From Prevotella sp. (GTDB taxonomy: Bacteria; Bacteroidota; Bacteroidia; Bacteroidales; Bacteroidaceae), in contig JALCDQ010000002.1 of assembly GCA_022641735.1 (NCBI GenBank), positions 186,001-250,000 on the forward strand: a DNA stretch of 64,000 nt. Reading direction: 5' to 3'. The notes below the pieces were generated by a model. The model was not told where the DNA came from, searched no databases, and saw nothing but the letters and a program-made list of their open reading frames with translations. Position numbers and translations under genes: made by a program. This document shows, piece after piece, positions 26,385-35,225 of this stretch; position 1 is the stretch's first letter, and each line of letters starts with the position of its first letter.

Positions 26385-27731
26385 ATGGTTACAGCAATTG
26401 TTCTATTACAGCTATTCATTGTGCTGGCACTCATCTTCATTGGAGCCCGCGTCGGAAGCATCGGACTTGGTATCTATGGTATGGTGGGTGTGTTCATCCT
26501 TGTCTTCATCTTCGGATTGAAGCCAGGAAATGTTCCTATCGACGTGATGTTGATTATCGTATCAGTTATCACAGCCGCATCTGCATTACAAGCAGCAGGC
26601 GGTCTCGACTATCTTGTAGGATTGGCAGCTAAATTTCTTAGAAAACATCCTGATCACATTACTTATTATGGACCTTTGACAACATGGCTCTTCTGCCTCG
26701 TTGCCGGAACTGCCCATACTTCTTATTCATTGTTACCTATTATATCAGAGATTGCCACAAACTCAAAGATTCGCCCTGAACGTCCTATGAGTGTGGCTAC
26801 AATTGCTGCTTCATTGGGTATCACAGGCTCACCTGTATCTGCTGCCACAGCAGCTATGATAAGCACAGACCTGCTGGGTGGAAAAGGCATCGAACTGAAG
26901 GATATCATGCTGATTTGTATCCCAGCTTCGCTGATTGCCATTCTCGTGGCTGCTTTCGTACAGAATCATGTTGGCAAGAAGTTGGTGGATGACCCTGAAT
27001 ATCAACGTCGTGTGAAGGAAGGAATCATTAATCCTGAAGCTGATGCAAAGGCCATGGAGCAAATGGAAACTCATCCGAGCAAACGTGCTAAATATTCGGT
27101 AATTGCCTTCTTGTTAGGCGTATTCCTCGTAGTACTGTTCGGTTCTGTTTCTTCTCTTCGTCCATCATTCATGATAGATGGTGAGATGACGACCTTGAAA
27201 ATGCCTGAAACGATTGAAATCATCATGATGTCAGTAGCCGCCTTAATCTTAATTGTCGGCAAGGCAGACGTGAAGAAAGCCGTTAAAGGAAACGTTTTTG
27301 AAGCTGGCATGAACGCTATGGTTTCCATATTCGGTATTGCTTGGATGGGCGACACGTTCTTCAATGGCAACCTAGACTTCTTCAAAGAGCATATCTCAGG
27401 CATCGTTACACAATATCCATTCCTCTTTGCTATCGCTTTGTTCATCATGTCCATCATGCTCTTCTCGCAAGCTGCAACCGTTCGCACGCTCTATCCACTG
27501 GGCATCGGATTAGGATTAAGTCCATTGGCATTGGTGGCAATGTTCCCTGCAGTGAATGGTTATTTCTTCATTCCGAATTATCCAACAGAGGTGGCTGCCA
27601 TCAACTTCGACCGCACGGGTACTACCCGCATCGGCAAATATGTGCTCAACCATTCCTTCCAGTTGTCAGGATTTATCACAACGATTGTCTCAATTAGTGT
27701 TGGTTATCTGATTATTACGTTCCTTTATTAA
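26385..27731 (+). CDS. dcuB: Anaerobic C4-dicarboxylate transporter (DcuA/DcuB family)
   Basis: 448 residues with about 11-12 membrane helices and the Dcu pattern: GIYGMVGVFILVFIFGL, then DVMLIIVSVITAASALQAAGG and AGTAHTSYSLLPIISE (each abbreviated), and SVATIAASLGITGSPVSAA. DcuA/B proteins exchange fumarate, malate or aspartate for succinate across the inner membrane during fumarate respiration. Here it is the first gene of an operon with a porin and aspartate ammonia-lyase, so uptake of aspartate with succinate export is likely. The choice of DcuB over DcuA is by convention only. Confidence 0.92.
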   Translation: MVTAIVLLQLFIVLALIFIGARVGSIGLGIYGMVGVFILVFIFGLKPGNVPIDVMLIIVSVITAASALQAAGGLDYLVGLAAKFLRKHPDHITYYGPLTTWLFCLVAGTAHTSYSLLPIISEIATNSKIRPERPMSVATIAASLGITGSPVSAATAAMISTDLLGGKGIELKDIMLICIPASLIAILVAAFVQNHVGKKLVDDPEYQRRVKEGIINPEADAKAMEQMETHPSKRAKYSVIAFLLGVFLVVLFGSVSSLRPSFMIDGEMTTLKMPETIEIIMMSVAALILIVGKADVKKAVKGNVFEAGMNAMVSIFGIAWMGDTFFNGNLDFFKEHISGIVTQYPFLFAIALFIMSIMLFSQAATVRTLYPLGIGLGLSPLALVAMFPAVNGYFFIPNYPTEVAAINFDRTGTTRIGKYVLNHSFQLSGFITTIVSISVGYLIITFLY

Positions 27732-27743
27732 ATGCTATCATTC

Positions 27744-28826
27744 ATGAAAAAGCTACTTTTCATTCTCATGATGATTCCTTTAGGATGCCAGGCTCAAACC
27801 AATGTTGGGAAGAAACTTGTCGATGACATCAAACAGAATACGACCTTTGGCGGATATGTGATTGCTAAATACAATTACTACGACCGCGAAGGACAAACAA
27901 AAAACGGTGGATTCGACATCAGAAGATTCAGAGTCTATGTGGATAGCAGGATATTGGATGACTTCTATATTCGTGGACAGATGCAAATCTCTGGTTCTCC
28001 CAAAGAATCCGGAGAAAATGGAGCTCACCTTTTGGATGCTTTTGTGGAATGGCAAAAATACAAATTCGCAAGAGTGAAGTTCGGACAATTCGACAGGGCT
28101 TTCACTTTTGAAGTTCCTTTCAATCCTTGGAAGATTGGGTTCTTTGACAATGCACAAGTCATCAATATGCTTGGCGGTATGACAGACCGTACTGGAGAAC
28201 ATAAGAGCAATGGTCGTGATATCGGTGTTCAAGTACAAGGAGACTTCCTGCCGATTGGAAAAGACCATCATGAGTTTATTCACTATCAGGCAGCCGTTTA
28301 CAATGGACAAGGCATCAACCATGCTGATGCTAACAAAAAGAAAGACCTCATGGGAATGGTCTGCTTGAAACCACTGAAAGACCTATCAATAGGTCTCTAT
28401 GGTTGGGCAGGTAATTACACAGAGGAGAATATTACCGTTGACCGCAACAGATGGGGATGTGGTGTCGACTATGAGAGTGACTGGGTGTTCAGAGCTGAAT
28501 ATATCACGAGCGAAGGCTATAAAATCAGTGATTATTCGAAAGAGACTGGCCTGCTGAATGATAATGCAGGCACCAACCATGCTGATGGATGGTATGCTGC
28601 CGTAGGAGTGCCCGTAACTCCCAAGTGCAAAATCTATGGTAAATGGGATGTCTATCGCGACCAAAAGAGCTATGACAGCCAGAAATCACAATACTGCCTA
28701 AGCGGCGAATATTATATAATGAAGAACCTGAAACTTCAGGCAAACTATTATTATACAGATGACCGCTCAGCTACCGTAGGCCAACATTATAACACGATTG
28801 ACCTGCAAGCTTATTTCAGATTTTAA
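27744..28826 (+). CDS. OprO/P-like outer-membrane porin
   Basis: 360 residues from the ATG at 27744; an in-frame ATG at 27732 abuts the dcuB stop but spoils the signal peptide. Signal MKKLLFILMMIPLGCQAQ. The mature part has alternating strands and family features: GGFDIRRFRVYVDSRI, FARVKFGQFDRAFTFE (KFGQF motif) and an aromatic C-terminal strand DLQAYFRF. These resemble the phosphate-selective porin O/P family of Bacteroidetes, whose actual substrates vary. Being between dcuB and aspA, it may let dicarboxylates or aspartate through the outer membrane (inference). Confidence 0.8.
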   Translation: MKKLLFILMMIPLGCQAQTNVGKKLVDDIKQNTTFGGYVIAKYNYYDREGQTKNGGFDIRRFRVYVDSRILDDFYIRGQMQISGSPKESGENGAHLLDAFVEWQKYKFARVKFGQFDRAFTFEVPFNPWKIGFFDNAQVINMLGGMTDRTGEHKSNGRDIGVQVQGDFLPIGKDHHEFIHYQAAVYNGQGINHADANKKKDLMGMVCLKPLKDLSIGLYGWAGNYTEENITVDRNRWGCGVDYESDWVFRAEYITSEGYKISDYSKETGLLNDNAGTNHADGWYAAVGVPVTPKCKIYGKWDVYRDQKSYDSQKSQYCLSGEYYIMKNLKLQANYYYTDDRSATVGQHYNTIDLQAYFRF

Positions 28827-28855
28827 ACATTACTAATCATAAAAAACAAAAAACA

Positions 28856-30268
28856 ATGGAAGAGAAAAAATTCAGAGTAGAGTCCGACCTCTTAGGTGAA
28901 CTCAAAGTTCCGGCAGAGGCTTATTATGGTGTTCAAACACAACGTGGCATCAACAATTATCATATCTCACGCAAGAAGATGCGCGATTATCCTGACTACG
29001 TCATCTCAATCGCTTATGTGAAGTTGGCTGCCGTGCAGACAAATCATGCCCTTGGCGTCATCAGTGACGAGATTGCGGGTGCTATCTCTCAGGCTTGTCA
29101 GGAAATCATCGACGGCAAACTGCATGAGAACTTCCCTATCGACATGATGCAAGGTGGTGCAGGTACCTCTGTTAACATGAATGCCAACGAGGTAATAGCC
29201 AATCGTGCTCTTGAAATCATGGGACATAAGAAAGGTGAGTATCAGTATTGCTACCCTAACGACCACGTGAATTGCGGTCAGTCAACCAATGATGTTTATC
29301 CTACGACCATCCGCCTTGCCATCATCCGCATGAACAAAACGCTCGTGGCAAGTCTTACAGGACTTATCAGCGCTTTGCGCTATAAGGCTGACGAATTCAA
29401 GGATTCCATCAAGATGGGACGCACACAGTTGCAAGACGCTGTGCCTATGACTTTCGGACAGGAATTCAATGCTTATGCAAACAACCTCGAAGAGGAAATC
29501 CTAAACTTGGAGCGCAACGTGAAACTGCTGCACGAAATCAATATGGGCGGTACTGCCATCGGTACTGGATTGAATGCTGTACCAGGTTTTTCTAAGCTCT
29601 GCGCAGCCAATCTGAGTAAACTTACTGGTGAGGCTTTCGAGTCAGCTATCGACCTCGTGGAGGCTACTCCTGATACTGGTGCTTACGTGAGCTACTCTTC
29701 TGCCTTGAAGCGCATGGCTATCAAGTTGTCAAAAATCTGCAACGACTTCCGTCTGATGTCATCTGGCCCTCGTTGTGGCTTGAATGAAATCAACCTGCCT
29801 CCAAAAGCACCAGGTTCAAGCATTATGCCGGGCAAGGTGAATCCTGTCATCCCTGAGGTAACCAATCAGACTTGTTTCAAAGTCATCGGAAACGATGCGG
29901 CTATCAGCTTTGCTGCTGAGGCAGGTCAGCTTGAACTCAACGTGATGGAGCCAGTCATCACCGAATGTCTCTTCGAAAGCCTTTGGTGGCTGAGCAATGC
30001 CATCGACACTCTGACAGAAGAGTGCGTGCTGGGCATCACCGTCAACAAGGAGCGTTGCTACGAGATGGTCAAGAATAGCATCGGTATCGTTACAGCCCTC
30101 AATCCTTACATCGGTTACAAAAACAGTACCAAAGTAGCCAAGGAGGCTCTGGAAACTAATCGTTCCGTTTACGACATCGTGATAGAGCAAGGTTTGATGA
30201 CCAAAGAGAAACTTGACGAAGCTCTCGACCCGAAAGAAATGCTGAAGTCGCATAAGTTCTTCAAATAG
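28856..30268 (+). CDS. aspA: Aspartate ammonia-lyase (aspartase)
   Basis: Deaminates L-aspartate to fumarate and ammonia. 470 residues, the full family length. Features: RVESDLLGELKVPAEAYYG at the start, QGGAGTSVNMNANEV, the NCGQSTNDVYPT loop and the signature GSSIMPGKVNPVIPE. The length, start and SS-loop favour aspartase over fumarase C. Third gene of the dcuB operon, 29 bp after the porin. Product fumarate can feed fumarate reductase while DcuB exports succinate. An intrinsic terminator follows. Confidence 0.93.
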   Translation: MEEKKFRVESDLLGELKVPAEAYYGVQTQRGINNYHISRKKMRDYPDYVISIAYVKLAAVQTNHALGVISDEIAGAISQACQEIIDGKLHENFPIDMMQGGAGTSVNMNANEVIANRALEIMGHKKGEYQYCYPNDHVNCGQSTNDVYPTTIRLAIIRMNKTLVASLTGLISALRYKADEFKDSIKMGRTQLQDAVPMTFGQEFNAYANNLEEEILNLERNVKLLHEINMGGTAIGTGLNAVPGFSKLCAANLSKLTGEAFESAIDLVEATPDTGAYVSYSSALKRMAIKLSKICNDFRLMSSGPRCGLNEINLPPKAPGSSIMPGKVNPVIPEVTNQTCFKVIGNDAAISFAAEAGQLELNVMEPVITECLFESLWWLSNAIDTLTEECVLGITVNKERCYEMVKNSIGIVTALNPYIGYKNSTKVAKEALETNRSVYDIVIEQGLMTKEKLDEALDPKEMLKSHKFFK

Positions 30269-30293
30269 AACACTTCACCATATCCATAACAGG

Positions 30294-30335
30294 AAGCTCG
30301 TTTTCTCTACTTTCAGAGAAGACGGGCTTTTTTTA
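30294..30335 (+). terminator. Terminator after aspA
   Basis: Imperfect stem (GCTCGTTTTCTCT with AGAGAAGACGGGC) and a seven-T tail, starting 25 bp after the stop. Confidence 0.75.
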
Positions 30336-30539
30336 TGGTCTCCGAATCACTCAGGAAGATTAACATCTCATCCATTTTAATCAAATATATCAGATTATCT
30401 TTTGCATATTCTCAAGAACGTTTTTGCATAATTATGCATCATCAATATGAGAGGCTAAAAATAGTGGGACTTATAATATGAAGGTCAAAAAATAAAGTGG
30501 CTTATATCGCACGAGAGAGGCCTTCTCGGCGAAGTCGAT
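30336..30539. other. Non-coding, AT-rich, no recognised feature
   Basis: Between the aspA terminator and array 5 there is no credible reading frame. A small palindrome around TGCATAATTATGCA near 30425-30440 is the only structure I noticed. Confidence 0.5.
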
Positions 30540-30715
30540 TTTTCAAAAAGGCAAATAGCCGCCTAAAAAGCCATCTTTGAGGGTGTAAAAGATGGCTTTT
30601 CACCCTGTAAACAACGATTAATAGGCCTGTAAAAGACTACTAACAAGCTTGCTGTTTGGCCTAATGTCCTCCTCATTAGGCCTAACGTGCCTATTTATTA
30701 GGCCAAACGTGACAT
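30540..30715. repeat. 22-bp-period palindromic array 5 (TGTAAAAG then GGCC words)
   Basis: TGTAAAAG at 30584 and 30628 and TGTAAACA at 30606 are 22 bp apart. The words then change to TTAGGCC-type units with GGCC at 30658, 30679 and 30701 (steps 21 and 22). AAAAGCCATCTTT at 30566 is the exact reverse complement of AAAGATGGCTTTT at 30588, exactly 22 bp on, so two neighbouring units are mirror images and can form a 13-bp hairpin. The array lies between convergent aspA and the secreted hypothetical gene. Confidence 0.85.
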
Positions 30716-30825
30716 GCCATAAGCTATTTTTGTATATCTCATGAATAATATGTATGACCGCCATTAACTATTTTAAGTTAATTCATCAGCCAATGTTAAA
30801 GGCGGAATGTATGATATTTCAGCTT

Positions 30826-31848
30826 CTAATATTTGGCAAAAACAAGATTCTGAAAGGCTGTTTGGCTATCCTTAACCTTCAGGACAAGGAAATCAAACAC
30901 GTCATCTACTGTCTGAAAAACAGAAGACTGGATGTTTTGCGCCGTTGCCGAGGCAATGCTGTTGACCACAGGGCTCAATTTCCTTGCATCTCCATTCTTG
31001 CCGGCTTGCTGCGGAGAGATGAGTGGTTGGCCCGACAAAAGCTGTTGCCCTACTCCATTATGAAGGAGAGAAGCGGGGTCAAGGCCCACTCTAAACCAAT
31101 CAATCTGCCCCTGCATTTGCTGAAAAGCCATCAAATCATCGATAGGACAAGCCACGGCATGACGCTTTACCACATAGCTGAAGCCTCCCACCTGATAGTT
31201 GCCAGCTGCCGCATAGTAACCGGCAAGACCGTTAACATAATTCTTGCGAGAGGCATTGAGTTTCCTGACAAGCAACGTGATATGGCGGTTGAGGGTATCC
31301 TTGAGCACCCCCACAAAGATGTTGGCTGCGCAATGACTTGCATAGAGTTTCTCGATATCCTCCTTGCCATCTGGCAGAAAACCGCTTGTCAGTCCCTTCA
31401 GCGCTCCTTCGATGCTGTTGCCGATGCTGCCCGAAAGCAAGGTCTTGCATAACACGCGACACCTCTCCACGCTGTCGAGCTCCGCTTTGCAATGAGCCTC
31501 TGCATCCGCCTTTATCTTCGGCAATAATTCGGCACGCCGCTGAAGATAGATGGGGTTCACAGAGTCTTGCAAATCGGTAAACCAAAATGTGCGCCTCAAA
31601 GCACGCAGTTGCCAATAATCCAGCCCCTCCAAATGAGCCATAAAACGGCTGACAAGCGGTACTCTAAGCAGATTTTGGTCAGCCAGATGATGCTGATAAT
31701 AGTCAGCTGCCTGCTTAGGATTCCACTTCGCAACCGAGTCAAGCAATGCCTTCCTATACGCTACAGAATCCAAAGGGATAGCCGCCGAAGTCATCTGAAC
31801 TCCTACGACCATCAGAAACAGCAAAAAACAAATTCTATTTTTCATCAT
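30826..31848 (-). CDS. Secreted protein of unknown function
   Basis: 340 residues, not recognised. A signal peptide (ICFLLFLMVVGVQMTSAA) is followed by a helix-rich, basic/polar protein with no transmembrane segment and no lipobox. Five cysteines (two in ERCRVLCK). The middle, KDTLNRHITLLVRKLNASR, is amphipathic. A Bacteroidetes -7 box lies about 20 bp upstream. It is alone between convergent and divergent neighbours, so context gives no clue beyond export to the periplasm or beyond. Confidence 0.7.
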   Translation of the reverse strand: MMKNRICFLLFLMVVGVQMTSAAIPLDSVAYRKALLDSVAKWNPKQAADYYQHHLADQNLLRVPLVSRFMAHLEGLDYWQLRALRRTFWFTDLQDSVNPIYLQRRAELLPKIKADAEAHCKAELDSVERCRVLCKTLLSGSIGNSIEGALKGLTSGFLPDGKEDIEKLYASHCAANIFVGVLKDTLNRHITLLVRKLNASRKNYVNGLAGYYAAAGNYQVGGFSYVVKRHAVACPIDDLMAFQQMQGQIDWFRVGLDPASLLHNGVGQQLLSGQPLISPQQAGKNGDARKLSPVVNSIASATAQNIQSSVFQTVDDVFDFLVLKVKDSQTAFQNLVFAKY

Positions 31849-31867
31849 CTTTTTTTATTTCCAACGG

Positions 31868-31896
31868 CAAATATACAAAAACTTTTGCTATCTTTG
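31868..31896. promoter_or_regulatory. Divergent -7 boxes between the secreted hypothetical and thioredoxin lipoprotein genes
   Basis: CAAATATA at 31868-31875 is TATATTTG on the minus strand (20 bp before the ATG at 31848). TATCTTTG at 31889-31896 faces the plus-strand gene at 31916. Both fit TAnnTTTG. Confidence 0.6.
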
Positions 31897-31915
31897 TCCA
31901 CAAATAGATAAATAT

Positions 31916-32419
31916 ATGAGACAACTTTTATTTCTGACAACCGTTTTGCTGTCGATTATTACATCCAGCTGTAGTCATCAACCCAAACCTGCCGACAATT
32001 CAAAAGCTGTTAAGCAGGAGTCTACCACCGTCAAGCCAACAGAACTTACCGCTGCGCTTTTCAAGCAAAAAATCATGGACTATGAGGCAAATCCCAATGA
32101 ATGGAAATTCAAAGGAGAGCGGCCTGCCATCGTGGATTTCTATGCTACTTGGTGCGGTCCATGCAAGATGACGGCGCCCGTATTGGATTCACTAGCCATC
32201 GAATATGCGGGACGCGTGGATTTCTATAAGGTAGATGTGGACAAACAGCCCGAATTGGCATCTACTTTCGGCATCCAATCAATCCCTGCCCTCATGTTCA
32301 TCCCTAAAGAAGGACAACCGAGAATGTCAGTTGGAGCCATGATGCGCCCCGAATTAGAGAAGGCCATCCAAGAGATACTGCCCAAAGAAAACAGCAATAT
32401 CGCTAAGCAAAAGCACTGA
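31916..32419 (+). CDS. Thioredoxin-fold lipoprotein
   Basis: 167 residues. Lipobox SIITSSC with the lipidated Cys at about 20, a Ser/Thr/Lys-rich linker to ~45, then a thioredoxin domain with the WCGPCK active site (in FYATWCGPCKMTAPVL), KVDVDKQPELA and the cis-proline loop IQSIPALMFI. The GPCK active site suggests a reductase-like thioredoxin held on the periplasmic side by its lipid, supplying electrons to envelope proteins (inference). A hairpin terminator follows at 32449. Confidence 0.9.
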   Translation: MRQLLFLTTVLLSIITSSCSHQPKPADNSKAVKQESTTVKPTELTAALFKQKIMDYEANPNEWKFKGERPAIVDFYATWCGPCKMTAPVLDSLAIEYAGRVDFYKVDVDKQPELASTFGIQSIPALMFIPKEGQPRMSVGAMMRPELEKAIQEILPKENSNIAKQKH

Positions 32420-32448
32420 TTCAATCTGAAAAACGTAAAACTATTTCT

Positions 32449-32477
32449 TTGGAAGACAGTGTAAATCTGTCTTCCAA
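32449..32477 (+). terminator. Hairpin after the thioredoxin lipoprotein
   Basis: TTGGAAGACAG and CTGTCTTCCAA make an 11-bp perfect stem with a 7-nt loop. The T-tract after it is poor. Confidence 0.6.
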
Positions 32478-32586
32478 TATTCTTATGCAAATAGTTCAAA
32501 AATCTTATAGAGTATGCTATTTTGCCTAAAAATGAAGAAAAAGAAAAAATTTCTTTGTTTTTTATGTTATTATTAAAATAATTTTA

Positions 32587-32594
32587 TATATTTG
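32587..32594 (+). promoter_or_regulatory. -7 box for the DASS transporter
   Basis: TATATTTG, 48 bp before the ATG at 32643, in a very AT-rich stretch. Confidence 0.55.
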
Positions 32595-32642
32595 CAGAAT
32601 ATTAACTAAGAACCTAAACATTATAAACATAAACCTAAATTT

Positions 32643-34196
32643 ATGGATGACATTAAAAATGTGAAAGCTCCCGAAGTGGAGTTAGAAGAAAATCAAGATT
32701 CCTCTTTTGACCGGAAACGTCGCATCATTGGCGCTATTTTCGGTCCTATTTGTGCCCTGCTCGTATGGTTTACGCCTATAGCAGACTTGGCTCCTGAAGC
32801 TCATAAATTGCTTGCAATTATGACGCTTGTAGCACTCTGGTGGATTACAGAACCTGTACCAATTCCTGTCACCTCTCTCCTTGGCCCTACTCTCTGTGTC
32901 GTGCTCGACGTTGTAAAGATGAAAGAGGCCTTTGCTGCTTTTGCCAATCCAATGATTTTCCTGTTTATGGGCGGATTTATCATCGCTAAAGCCATGATGG
33001 TCAACGGCCTTGACAAGCGTATTGCTTATGGCATCATGTCCATGAAATGGGTAGGCGACAATCCGCGCAGGATATTCCTTGCAATCGGTCTTGCCTGTGC
33101 ACTCTGCTCAGGATGGATCAGCAACACCGCCACAGCAGCCATGATGTTTCCAATTGCCTTAGGTCTTTTGGATGCTATACAAGAAATGATGGCAGCTAAC
33201 GGAACCAAAATAAATCTGAAAAATTATAAATATGCTACTGGCTTAATGCTGATGACAGCTTATGCCTGCTCTATCGGTGGTGTGCTCACCCCTATCGGAA
33301 CGCCTCCTAACCTTATCATGCTGGGATTCTTGAGTGAGATGAGCAGCATCCACGTGAGTTTCTTCCAGTGGATGGTCTGGGGATTCGTAGCCATGGTAGC
33401 CTACTTCATTATCGCCTATATCGTCCTCACAAAGATGTTCCCATCTGACGTGAAGCACATTGAAGGTGCTGAAGAATTCATCAATGGGAAGGTAAAAGAG
33501 CTGGGCATTTGGACACGCGCACAAAAGAACACGCTGATAGCCTTCTTGGTAGCCGTTGTGCTTTGGGTGGCTCCTGGCGTTTTGAGTATGATTTACGGCG
33601 CTGACAGCGACGTGATGAAAGTCTACAACCGACTTTTCCCTGAAGCTATCGCAGCCATGATTGGAGCCTTGTTGCTCTTCTTCTTGCCTACTGACCTCAA
33701 GAAAAACAAGATGACATTGGCATGGAAAGATGCCGTTGCCGGTGTTGAATGGGGTACGTTGTTGCTCTTCGGTGGCGGTCTTGCCATGGGAGGTATGATG
33801 TATTCTACCGGACTTTCCGCATGGATTGGCGACCAGATTATCAGTTTGTTAGGCGGTCATCCATCAGAACTGCTCTTCGTATCCGTATTCTGCGTGATGG
33901 CACTGCTGCTCTCAGAGCTCACCTCTCACACAGCAGCCACTACCATGATAGGCCCTCTCGCTATTGGAGCTGCTGTTGCCGCTGGTTTCAGTCCTATCCC
34001 TGTAGCTGTGGGTGTAGCCCTTTCAGCATCACTCGGATTCATGCTTCCTGTATCTACACCACCGAATGCCATCGTTTATGCGAGTGGTTATATACCAATC
34101 ACCAAGATGATAAAGACGGGTGTATACATCGACTTCATCGGTATTGCAATCGTCACCATACCAGTAGCACTCTATTTGGTGGGCTTGATAGTATAG
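32643..34196 (+). CDS. DASS (SLC13-type) sodium/dicarboxylate transporter
   Basis: 517 residues with about 12 membrane helices. Two family motifs flank the substrate site: SNTATAAMMFPIALG (first SNT) and a second repeat with TSHTAATTMIGPLAIG; the signature STPPNAIVYASGYI is near the end. The region GTPPNLIMLGFL matches the first repeat's equivalent. Members co-transport Na+ with succinate, malate, fumarate, citrate or sulfate. With dcuB 6 kb away, it is a second likely C4-dicarboxylate carrier. Substrate is inferred from family. Single gene with its own promoter. Confidence 0.88.
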   Translation: MDDIKNVKAPEVELEENQDSSFDRKRRIIGAIFGPICALLVWFTPIADLAPEAHKLLAIMTLVALWWITEPVPIPVTSLLGPTLCVVLDVVKMKEAFAAFANPMIFLFMGGFIIAKAMMVNGLDKRIAYGIMSMKWVGDNPRRIFLAIGLACALCSGWISNTATAAMMFPIALGLLDAIQEMMAANGTKINLKNYKYATGLMLMTAYACSIGGVLTPIGTPPNLIMLGFLSEMSSIHVSFFQWMVWGFVAMVAYFIIAYIVLTKMFPSDVKHIEGAEEFINGKVKELGIWTRAQKNTLIAFLVAVVLWVAPGVLSMIYGADSDVMKVYNRLFPEAIAAMIGALLLFFLPTDLKKNKMTLAWKDAVAGVEWGTLLLFGGGLAMGGMMYSTGLSAWIGDQIISLLGGHPSELLFVSVFCVMALLLSELTSHTAATTMIGPLAIGAAVAAGFSPIPVAVGVALSASLGFMLPVSTPPNAIVYASGYIPITKMIKTGVYIDFIGIAIVTIPVALYLVGLIV

Positions 34197-34205
34197 CAAT
34201 TTACT

Positions 34206-35225
34206 TTAGAAAGGTAATTCAGAGAAGGTCTTACGGCTTTTGGCATAATATTGCCACAAGAGGCTGTAGGGCCTTCTTTCTTTTATATGCTTCGTAACGC
34301 AACTCTGCTGTATGCGCTCGCGGTCGGCTTTGAAGTCAGGCAACCATTTATGGAAAGCCTTTCGCGCACGATAGATTGCCTTGAAATCAGCGACATTATG
34401 ATTGATAAGAAGCGTTTCGAAGGCAGCAAGATAATCAAGAAACCATCGCCAACGCATCACATATTTCAGTTCTTCCTCAGGAAGATTCTTATAAAGCATG
34501 GTAAGATTGTTGCGGAAGTTCAAGAAGGTCTTCATCGGGTTTCCTTTAGGAAGAGTTCCGCCACCGACATGATAGACTTCGCTTTCAGGAATGCAATATA
34601 TCTTCCGACCTAAGAGACGCAAACGCCAGCAAAGGTCTATCTCCTCATTATGCGCAAAGAATCTCCCATCCAACGCTCCGGCATCCCAATAGTCCTTGCT
34701 ACGTATCATCATGCAAGCTCCGGTTGCCCAGAAAATCTCTTCCATATAATCATACTGCCCGTCATCGCTCTCCACTGTATCGAAAATGCGACCTCTACAG
34801 AAAGGATAACCAAAACGATCCATATATCCACCACAAGCACCCGCATACTCAAAAGAATCCTTGTCTGCTTCGGAAAGCAACTTCGGTTGACAAGCAGCAG
34901 CTTCAGGATGATTATCCATAAACTCAAGCAAAGGAGTCAGCCAATGATGAGTGACTTCAACATCTGAGTTCAGCAACAGATAATATTCTGCGTCAATTTG
35001 CTGCAAAGCCTTGTTGTAGCCTTCCGCAAAACCGTAATTCTTGTCGAAGAGAATGGTCTTCACCATGGGAAACTCCTTTTGCAGCAGTGACATTGAGCCA
35101 TCCACAGAGGCATTATCAGCTACAAACACCGTAGAATCATCTCGAGAATAATCCAGCACCGTAGGCAGATATTGCTTCAACATCGCCTCACCGTTCCAAT
35201 TGAGTATAACGATTGCAAGTTTCAA
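34206..35225 (-). CDS. Family 2 glycosyltransferase
   Basis: 339 residues, GT-A fold. Features: VILNWNGEAMLKQYLPTVL at the start, VADNASVDGS, a NYGFAEGYNKAL helix, the LLLNSDVEV (DXD-type) metal site, and the EEIDLCWRL acceptor-side motif with the likely catalytic acid. This is the rhamnosyltransferase-like subgroup used in O-antigen and cell-surface glycan assembly. Its start overlaps mtaB's stop by 4 bp, so it is the second gene of a two-gene operon. No other glycan genes adjoin it, so the acceptor is unknown. Confidence 0.9.
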   Translation of the reverse strand: MKLAIVILNWNGEAMLKQYLPTVLDYSRDDSTVFVADNASVDGSMSLLQKEFPMVKTILFDKNYGFAEGYNKALQQIDAEYYLLLNSDVEVTHHWLTPLLEFMDNHPEAAACQPKLLSEADKDSFEYAGACGGYMDRFGYPFCRGRIFDTVESDDGQYDYMEEIFWATGACMMIRSKDYWDAGALDGRFFAHNEEIDLCWRLRLLGRKIYCIPESEVYHVGGGTLPKGNPMKTFLNFRNNLTMLYKNLPEEELKYVMRWRWFLDYLAAFETLLINHNVADFKAIYRARKAFHKWLPDFKADRERIQQSCVTKHIKERRPYSLLWQYYAKSRKTFSELPF

